A stretch of 64,000 nt of DNA. Origin: an uncultured Lachnospiraceae bacterium (GTDB lineage: Bacteria > Bacillota > Clostridia > Lachnospirales > Lachnospiraceae). The stretch lies in NCBI GenBank assembly GCA_910578085.1, contig CAJTPM010000007.1, positions 1 to 64,000 on the forward strand. The letters run 5' to 3'. Of the stretch, positions 58,939 through 64,000 are shown piece after piece (position 1 is the stretch's first letter; the number at the start of each line of letters is the position of its first letter). The position numbers and the translations under genes were made by a program. The notes under the pieces are model-generated. The model had not been told where the DNA came from. It ran no database searches and saw nothing but the letters and a program-made list of their open reading frames with translations.

Positions 58939-59753
58939 AGATTGTTTCAGTCATCAATTTAAAGGGTGGGTGTGCCAAGACCACCACAGCCGTTTCCATG
59001 GCGGAACTGTTGGCAGAGGGGGACAAGAAAAGAAAGCGGCCTGGTAGCAGGGTATTGTTGTTCGACAATGACAAGCAGGGGAACGCTTCCCGTATGTTTG
59101 AGGTATACAACCGGGACCAGGAGGCGGAAGCGTGCCGGATTATGCGGACCGGCCATATGGGAGAAAACAGTATTCGGAGGGTTTCCGGGATTGCGGCGGA
59201 TGAAAAACTGGATGTAATACCTTGCAACTATTTCATGGAGTTGGCGGAACTTGCCGTAAAGGCAGACCAGGACCATGCACAGCATGACCGTTATAAAACC
59301 GCCCTGGGGGAAGTTGCCGGGGAATATGACTATTGCATCATAGACAATCCGTCGGACCTGGGGATGAACGTCATAAACGCCATGGTGGCAACCCATGAAA
59401 TCATCATTCCCGTGTGCCTGGATGCCTATTCGTTGGACGGCCTGGAAGAACTGGTGGAGCAGATAAACCAGGTTAAGGCGTTGAACCGAAAGGCCAGGAT
59501 TGCCGGGGTGCTTATCACGGACTATGAGAAGTCGGACACAAGCGAAGCGGCGGAAAGTTGGTTGAGGGCAAAGAGCGGATGCCCTGTTTTCTCACAGAAA
59601 ATCAGACATTCCACAAAGGCCAAGGATGCCACGTTCTACCACCAGACACCGACACGCTACAGTGTACGCAGCGGAGCCGCCCAGGATTATAAAGCCTTTG
59701 TGGCGGAGTATGTGCAGAAATTTGGGAACCTGGAAGCAGGGGAAAGGGGTTAA
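58935..59753 (+). CDS. parA: ParA-type partition ATPase
   Basis: This 272-residue ATPase of the ParA/Soj family shows a deviant Walker A INLKGGCAKTTTAVSMAEL near 7-25, a Walker A' block VLLFDNDKQGNASRMF and Walker B YDYCIIDNPSDLGMNV near 135. The usual Gly-Lys-Gly-Gly-x-Gly-Lys-Thr has a Cys in place of the second-to-last Gly. It positions plasmid or chromosome origins by an ATP-dependent gradient. It overlaps rep by ATGA and is followed 3 bp later by parB, giving a rep-parA-parB cassette like that of plasmids. Confidence 0.92.
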   Translation: MKIVSVINLKGGCAKTTTAVSMAELLAEGDKKRKRPGSRVLLFDNDKQGNASRMFEVYNRDQEAEACRIMRTGHMGENSIRRVSGIAADEKLDVIPCNYFMELAELAVKADQDHAQHDRYKTALGEVAGEYDYCIIDNPSDLGMNVINAMVATHEIIIPVCLDAYSLDGLEELVEQINQVKALNRKARIAGVLITDYEKSDTSEAAESWLRAKSGCPVFSQKIRHSTKAKDATFYHQTPTRYSVRSGAAQDYKAFVAEYVQKFGNLEAGERG

Positions 59754-59756
59754 GGG

Positions 59757-60677
59757 ATGGGATTTAATATTCTGGATGTCGTGAACGCCGCAACCAGGGC
59801 GGAAGCAGGGGAAAACAAGGATTACCGGGAAATCAACCTGGACTACCGGGACATTGTTGTGACGGCGCATAATAAATACAGCATGGACGAATTGCAGGAA
59901 ATAGCCACGGGAATTGAAATGGACGGGTTGCAGCAGCCCCTTGTATTGGGGCGTGTAAATGGGGAATACTGGCTTGTTTCTGGCCACCGCCGCCTGGGAG
60001 GTATAAAAATCCTTGTGGCAGAGGGGAAAGAAGAGTTTGAAACCGTCCCTTGCCGCTACAAAGATATGACGGAAATAGAATTTCGGATTGCACTTTTAAT
60101 CGGCAACACGTTCAACCGCAAAATGTCGGATTATGACCTTATGACCCAGGCGGCGGACTGGAAAGAGGTATTGACCCAGGCACGGAAAGGGGGCTTGCTT
60201 GTCCTGGAAGCAGGGGAGAGGGTCCGGGATTATGTGGCGGCAGTGATGGGGGAGAGCGTGCCGAAGATAAGGACCCTTAATACCATAGACCAGAACGCCA
60301 CGCCGGAAGTGAAAGAACAGTTCCAGAAAGGCAATATGGGCATCACGGCGGCCATGGAAGCATCCAGGGCAGACGAGGGAACCCAAAAAGAGATTGCAAA
60401 GGCTTCCGAGGACAAAGGCGGCATGGGGGCGGAGGAAATAAAGGCCATGGCCGAAGAGAAAAAACACCGCAAGACCAAGGAAGAGGAAACCAGGGAAGCC
60501 AATGTGTCAGATACCGACACAACCAAAGAGGAAAAGGAAAACGCCCGGAAACTTCATGCCGTAAAGATGATTGAAAAATATTATACCTGGCTGAATGAAG
60601 AGGAAACGGGCATCCTGGAAAGGATGTTGGAGGACCTAAAGCGGCGTAAACGGGAATATGCCATTGAGGAAGAATAG
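59757..60677 (+). CDS. parB: ParB-type partition protein
   Basis: This 306-residue protein has an N-terminal ParB/CTPase fold (about 25-110) with MDGLQQPLVLGRVNGEYWLV and the nucleotide motif SGHRRLGGIK near 75-85. The LLIGNTFNRKMSDYDLM segment matches the ParB DNA-binding start. The tail (220-306) is a charged coiled coil ending EEE. It would bind a centromere-like site and work with ParA. No classical parS (TGTTTCACGTGAAACA) is visible in the prophage part of the window, so it probably uses its own site. Confidence 0.9.
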   Translation: MGFNILDVVNAATRAEAGENKDYREINLDYRDIVVTAHNKYSMDELQEIATGIEMDGLQQPLVLGRVNGEYWLVSGHRRLGGIKILVAEGKEEFETVPCRYKDMTEIEFRIALLIGNTFNRKMSDYDLMTQAADWKEVLTQARKGGLLVLEAGERVRDYVAAVMGESVPKIRTLNTIDQNATPEVKEQFQKGNMGITAAMEASRADEGTQKEIAKASEDKGGMGAEEIKAMAEEKKHRKTKEEETREANVSDTDTTKEEKENARKLHAVKMIEKYYTWLNEEETGILERMLEDLKRRKREYAIEEE

Positions 60678-60689
60678 GAGGTTTGGAAA

Positions 60690-61436
60690 ATGAGGATGCA
60701 GAACATGAAGAAAGGGGAAACCACGGAGCAGATGGCCCTTTTCGTGTGGGCCGGGAACAATACACACGTCTTGCCGTGCCTTTCCCTTATGTACCACGTC
60801 CCAAACGAGGGGAAGAGGACAAACGGGGCGGTATTAAAGGCCATGGGGCTGAAAAGCGGCGTGCCGGATGTGTGTCTGCCCGTGGCAAGCCATAATTTCC
60901 ACGGCCTTTATCTGGAAATGAAGTATGGCCGGAACAAAGCAACGCCGGAGCAGGAAGCATTTATGGCAGGGTTGCGGCAACAGGGCTATAAGACAGCGGT
61001 ATGCCATGGGGCGGAGGAAGCAAAGGCGGAAATCCTGGACTATTTGCAGGAACCTGGGAAGATGCCGCTTGCAAAGTGCATAAACGCCCCGTGGATTGAC
61101 GGGAAGTGTGACGGCGTTCCAATGGGGCGTATGTTCTGCCGGGAGCATTGCCGCAAGTGTGAAAGGCACACGCCGACACGGGCGGAAAGCACCATAAACG
61201 CCAACATGGCAGCAGTAGACGAATATTTCAAGGTGCCAATAATAAAGACCATTGCAGACCTTTCCGCCGGGAAGCCGCTAAAGAACATGACGTTGGAAGA
61301 TACGTTGGAAACCATAAACAAGAACCTGGCGTTCCTGGTGACTGGAAAACAGTTGACCGTGGAGCAGTCGGCGGCGGTGCTTACCGTTGCCATGGATGCC
61401 TATAACCAGGCCAAGAAAGGGGAGGATAAGGCATGA
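60690..61436 (+). CDS. VRR-NUC domain nuclease
   Basis: The N-terminal 110 residues form a VRR-NUC nuclease: LKSGVPDVCLPVA supplies the Asp, GLYLEMKYGRNKATPEQ the Glu-x-Lys and Gln. These enzymes are related to Holliday-junction resolvases and FAN1. The C-terminal part has Cys/His residues (CREHCRKCERH near 148-158) that may bind zinc, then a helical tail. It starts behind AGGAGGTTTGGAAA and overlaps the next gene by four bases. It probably acts in phage DNA recombination or replication. Confidence 0.8.
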   Translation: MRMQNMKKGETTEQMALFVWAGNNTHVLPCLSLMYHVPNEGKRTNGAVLKAMGLKSGVPDVCLPVASHNFHGLYLEMKYGRNKATPEQEAFMAGLRQQGYKTAVCHGAEEAKAEILDYLQEPGKMPLAKCINAPWIDGKCDGVPMGRMFCREHCRKCERHTPTRAESTINANMAAVDEYFKVPIIKTIADLSAGKPLKNMTLEDTLETINKNLAFLVTGKQLTVEQSAAVLTVAMDAYNQAKKGEDKA

Positions 61437-61906
61437 GAAAAAAGACAGACGGCGGCCATGCGATACCAGAAGAGGATTTAAGGGAAATGGAGCAGGAAGA
61501 GGGCCGGGAAATGCCGGAGGGCGTGGAGAGCCAGACGGGATATTGCCGCTTTTGCGGCCAGGGCGGCGTTGTCCATACAATGATGGGATGGGGCCAGGAT
61601 GAAGTAAACGAAGCCGTGACGTGTAGGTGCCAGTGTGAGGAAGCCAAAAAGTATGCAGAAAGTAAGGAACGGGTGCAGAAAGCAAAGAGTCGTATCGAAG
61701 AACTATTCAGTAGCACGGCGGAAAAGCCCATTGACCAGAGCGTTGTAAATATCATGTTCCGGGCCGTGGATGCCATAGAGGAAAAGGCCATGAAAGGCAT
61801 CACGATTGACGTAGGGCAGGGCATAAAGGCAAGGGTTTCCAAGATGGCAAAGGAAAGCATAAAGGTGGAGCGTTCCGAAGTGCAGAAAAAGACCTATGAG
61901 GAATAG
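61433..61906 (+). CDS. Zinc-binding phage protein of unknown function
   Basis: This 157-residue protein has CRFCGQGGVVH near residue 37 and a CRCQCEEA block near 64. Together they give two Cys pairs suited to a zinc ribbon. The C-terminal half is helical. The first 30 residues are acidic. It overlaps the nuclease gene by ATGA. The family is not recognised. Confidence 0.6.
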   Translation: MRKKTDGGHAIPEEDLREMEQEEGREMPEGVESQTGYCRFCGQGGVVHTMMGWGQDEVNEAVTCRCQCEEAKKYAESKERVQKAKSRIEELFSSTAEKPIDQSVVNIMFRAVDAIEEKAMKGITIDVGQGIKARVSKMAKESIKVERSEVQKKTYEE

Positions 61907-61927
61907 GGGGGGCAGAGGTTGGAAAGG

Positions 61928-62272
61928 ATGGATGCCGATATTAAGGCAGTAGCCAGAAGTATCATACAAGGCAACGAAAAGCGGAAAAAGAGAATAAAAG
62001 CCGGAAAGGCCAGTGCCTTTGACATTATGGCCGCCGCCGTTGTGGAAGATGCCTTGTGTTCTTCTTGCCAGAATATTGAGAGCATCCAGGCCAGGCGGCA
62101 GATGCAGAAAAGGATTTATGAGAGCATTGTATATAATACGCCCTATGAATACATAGCGGATGCCTTGTGTGGCCGCCGCCAGTTCTATGAGTATCGGACG
62201 GAATTTATAACACGGATTGCCCAGGCAATGGATATGTTGCCGGGTGGGAAAGGAATGGAAGATGGGAATTGA
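61928..62272 (+). CDS. Phage protein of unknown function
   Basis: This 114-residue mostly helical basic protein, start MDADIKAVARSIIQG, has a single CSSC pair in DALCSSCQNIES. The ATG at 61928 follows GGTTGGAAAGG; a TTG three codons earlier is possible. The end overlaps the next start by 11 bases. Confidence 0.55.
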   Translation: MDADIKAVARSIIQGNEKRKKRIKAGKASAFDIMAAAVVEDALCSSCQNIESIQARRQMQKRIYESIVYNTPYEYIADALCGRRQFYEYRTEFITRIAQAMDMLPGGKGMEDGN

Positions 62273-62506
62273 TTTAAGCAGATTCAAAGTAATACATGGG
62301 GAATGGTATTAAACGCCATAGCACTAATGGAAGTGCGGATGCCGGATGATATGGATTACAGTAATAGGGACACGATTGTAAAGCCCAGGTTTATTGAAGT
62401 CCTGGCAATCAATGAGGATGGGAACATTATATCTATCCGGGATGAAGCATGGACATTTCAGTTTGTCCCGAACATTACAAAGTTTACCCAGGAAATCACA
62501 AAGTAG
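62262..62506 (+). pseudogene. Small phage protein, frameshifted at a G4 run
   Basis: From ATG 62262 (AAGGA seven bases upstream) the frame reads MGIDLSRFKVIHGEWY and stops. After GGGG at 62298-62301 a -1 frame continues GMVLNAIALMEVRMPDDM to a stop at 62504-62506. Five G would give one 81-residue protein reading VIHGGMVLNAIALM, which looks natural. The downstream part could also be started at ATG 62303, but without a ribosome site. The family is unknown to me. Confidence 0.6.
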
Positions 62507-62524
62507 CCAGGCGGCAGCAGGGCA
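62506..62524 (+). repeat. 19-bp direct repeat, copy 2
   Basis: Identical to 51358-51376 (GCCAGGCGGCAGCAGGGCA), here sharing a base with the stop codon of the preceding gene. The two copies are 11.1 kb apart. Confidence 0.7.
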
Positions 62525-62631
62525 TACAGTAAACGGGTCAGAATATGGGGATGATTTATATTAACATGGGCTTATGGATGGGAATATCTGTAGGCCCTTA
62601 ATCATGTACAGAGAAAGGATGGTGGCAGCAG

Positions 62632-63042
62632 TTGAAAGAATATGCAAAGAGTTTCTATCAGTCGGATGCCTGGAAGAAAGCAAGGCAGACAGCAATCAAG
62701 CGTGCAAACGGATTGTGCGAGCGGTGCAGAGCCGCCGGGCGTTTCGTTCCCGGTGTGATTGTCCACCACAAGAAGTATATAACGCCTGGCAATATCCATG
62801 ATGCCAGGGTAACGCTTGCCCTGGACAATCTGGAATTGGTTTGTGAGGATTGCCACAACAAGGAGCATAAGGCGAAGCACGCCGCACGTTACCGATTTGA
62901 CGGAAACGGGAACCTGCTGCCGCCGCCAGGAGAAAATGAGAGGGTACGCCCCCCGGTGGGCAGAATTTTGGAGGGGCCGGAAGAACCGAGGGAGATACCT
63001 CAAAAAAACTCCGCAGGGTCGCACGCATATGAGGGGGGATAA
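62632..63042 (+). CDS. HNH endonuclease
   Basis: This 136-residue HNH nuclease shows a zinc pair CERCRAAGRF near residue 29, VIVHHKKYITPG with the catalytic His pair near 43, DNLELVCEDCHNKEH near 65-79 with the Asn, second Cys pair and His. HNH proteins beside terminase genes assist cos-site cleavage in HK97-like phages. A TTG start at 62632 is used because conserved sequence begins there; the ribosome site is weak. The C-terminal 50 residues are Pro/Gly-rich and variable. Confidence 0.85.
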   Translation: MKEYAKSFYQSDAWKKARQTAIKRANGLCERCRAAGRFVPGVIVHHKKYITPGNIHDARVTLALDNLELVCEDCHNKEHKAKHAARYRFDGNGNLLPPPGENERVRPPVGRILEGPEEPREIPQKNSAGSHAYEGG

Positions 63043-63044
63043 AC

Positions 63045-63506
63045 ATGGAGGAAAAGAAAAAATCTTCTTTAAGTAAGTCGAAGAAAACCGACACGCCAAA
63101 AAAGGCGGAAAAACTGGATGAAAATAAAGAGAAATCCGACACGAAACCTAAGAGAAGAGTAAACAAAATCACACCGGCCCGGATAAAAAAAGAGATAGAT
63201 TTTTTAAAGCCAATGTTTGACGGGATAGATGATGAGGACAAGAAAAACCTGGTAAATTCGCTGATAGAGGAAGCGGCATTTCTGAAAGTGGCGTGCTTCC
63301 AGGCCAAGGAAGAACTGAAAAAAGAGGGGCTTACAACGGAAACCGTGAACGCTTCCCAGAAGTTTGTAAAGGCTCACCCGTCTGCCACAATTTATGAAAA
63401 ATATTCACGCCAGTATACGGCCATAATCCACACGCTTATTGAATATCTGCCGCCAAAGGAGAAAAAGAACATAAGCAGATTGGCGGCGTTGAGGAATGGA
63501 AAATAA
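63045..63506 (+). CDS. terS: Phage terminase small subunit (probable)
   Basis: This 153-residue protein lies between HNH and the large subunit. The first 50 residues are Lys/Ser/Glu-rich and disordered. The rest is helical, with PARIKKEIDFLKPMFDGIDD and FVKAHPSATIYEKYSRQYTA, resembling P27-type small terminase subunits. It would recognise the packaging site and load the large subunit. It overlaps the large-subunit start by 11 bases. Confidence 0.75.
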   Translation: MEEKKKSSLSKSKKTDTPKKAEKLDENKEKSDTKPKRRVNKITPARIKKEIDFLKPMFDGIDDEDKKNLVNSLIEEAAFLKVACFQAKEELKKEGLTTETVNASQKFVKAHPSATIYEKYSRQYTAIIHTLIEYLPPKEKKNISRLAALRNGK

Positions 63507-64000
63507 TTATATCTTTCAGTATTGGGATGCCATACAAAACGGCACCGTAACGGTAGGCGAGTGGATAAGGACCATTTACAAAATACTTGTGGATGGCCTT
63601 AAAAGTGGCAAGTGGGATTTTGACGGAGAAAAGGCAGGAAAAGCAATAGGTTTCATAGAAGAGTTTTGCCACCATTCCGAGGGTCGGAACGATTTACTGA
63701 AATTAGAATTGTGGCAGAAAGCCATTGTAAGCGCCATATTCGGCATCATGGATAAAAAGACCGGGTATAGGCAGTTTAGGGAGGTTTTCGTTGTTGTTGC
63801 CCGTAAGAACGGGAAAACATTATTCGCCGCCGCTATAGCGGCATACATGGCGTATATAGATGGGGAGTATGGGGCAAAAGTTTATTTCCTTGCCCCTAAA
63901 CTGGACCAGGCGGACCTTGTGTATGATGCGTTTTACCAGATTGTCCAGGCAGATAAAGAACTGGAAAGCATCACGAAGAAACGCCGGAGTGACATTTACA
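63496..64000 (+). CDS. terL: Phage terminase large subunit, 5' part
   Basis: The N-terminal 168 residues are present and the gene runs off the window. WQKAIVSAIFGI near 75 (Q-motif region), then the Walker A-like VVVARKNGKTLFAAA near 100-114 and FLAPKLDQADLVYDAF near 134 match HK97-type terminase ATPases. This motor packages phage DNA and, through its nuclease domain further right, cuts it. The ATG overlaps the end of the small subunit gene. Confidence 0.9.
   Translation, partial: MENNYIFQYWDAIQNGTVTVGEWIRTIYKILVDGLKSGKWDFDGEKAGKAIGFIEEFCHHSEGRNDLLKLELWQKAIVSAIFGIMDKKTGYRQFREVFVVVARKNGKTLFAAAIAAYMAYIDGEYGAKVYFLAPKLDQADLVYDAFYQIVQADKELESITKKRRSDIY

Larger units (their letters stand above)
51142..64000 (+). 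mobile_element. Prophage (left part; continues past the window)
   Basis: From about 51.15 kb all genes are on the plus strand, mostly short and often overlapping by 4-13 bases, and visibly GC-richer than the origin region. Hallmarks are an HUH Rep-like protein, ParA/ParB, a cytosine methyltransferase, VRR-NUC, HNH, and the small and large terminase subunits in that order. The left border is set after the second terminator and is approximate. No integrase, repressor or attachment repeat is visible; these may lie to the right. It fits a tailed phage with a cos-type (HNH next to terminase) packaging module. Confidence 0.9.

Noticed and set aside
56587..62301. Programmed -1 frameshifting at ATGGGGAATG
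   Set aside because: The decamer is in different phase at the two sites and no X-XXY-YYZ slippery heptamer exists, so a simple indel is more likely.
51142..64000. CRISPR array or tRNA genes in the prophage
   Set aside because: No regularly spaced repeats and no tRNA-like cloverleaf were seen; the recurring leader motif is irregularly spaced and tied to gene starts.

Overview
The window is the chromosomal replication-origin region of a low-GC Gram-positive anaerobe, most likely a Lachnospiraceae (Clostridia) species, running into the left part of a prophage. The evidence is the order rsmG-mnmG-mnmE-jag-yidC-yidD-rnpA-rpmH | oriC | dnaA-dnaN-S4 protein-recF-gyrB-gyrA, class III (anaerobic) ribonucleotide reductase, clostridial-type butanol dehydrogenase, no respiratory genes, and protein texture typical of gut Lachnospiraceae. 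Species cannot be fixed from the sequence alone.

Layout. 0.5-3.6 kb: MATE exporter with a divergent AraC-type regulator, then a SAM-dependent methyltransferase. 3.6-4.3 kb: an AT-rich gene-free stretch with two perfect parS sites (plus two decayed ones) bracketed by two copies of a NrdR-box-like 14-mer. No parA/parB genes lie beside rsmG, where many Firmicutes keep them; a coiled-coil protein of unknown role and a nitroreductase occupy that place. 5.9-13.8 kb (minus strand): rsmG, mnmG, a small membrane protein, mnmE, jag, yidC, yidD, rnpA, rpmH. 13.8-14.5 kb: oriC with a cluster of DnaA boxes. 14.5-23.4 kb (plus strand): dnaA, dnaN, S4-domain gene, recF, gyrB, gyrA.

23.4-51 kb is a metabolic and transport region: PfkB sugar kinase; a response regulator/histidine kinase/ABC ATPase/FtsX-type permease module; a five-gene oligopeptide ABC transporter with the lipoprotein OppA last under its own promoter; a LyxK-like sugar kinase; a 2-hydroxyacid dehydrogenase translationally coupled to a 24-codon leader ORF; an aldo/keto reductase; three S-adenosylhomocysteine-metabolism genes (amidohydrolase/deaminase, an archaeal-type AhcY, MTA/SAH nucleosidase); a ribulokinase-like FGGY kinase; nrdD and nrdG with tandem NrdR boxes lying on the nrdD promoter; and an iron-type alcohol dehydrogenase.

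51.1-64 kb (to the end, incomplete) is a tightly packed, GC-richer prophage whose genes are all on the plus strand. It has a HTH protein, a PAPS-reductase-like PP-loop protein, a possible structured RNA, a cytosine-C5 DNA methyltransferase broken at a run of eight G, many small unknown genes, an HUH-type replication initiator-like protein, a ParA/ParB partition pair, a VRR-NUC nuclease, an HNH endonuclease, and the small and large terminase subunits (the latter cut by the window end). The rep-parA-parB block suggests a phage able to persist as a plasmid. Three genes carry single-base frameshifts, all at G runs, and at least six genes start behind a repeated leader motif AGAAAGYGAGG. No integrase or attachment site was found in the visible part.
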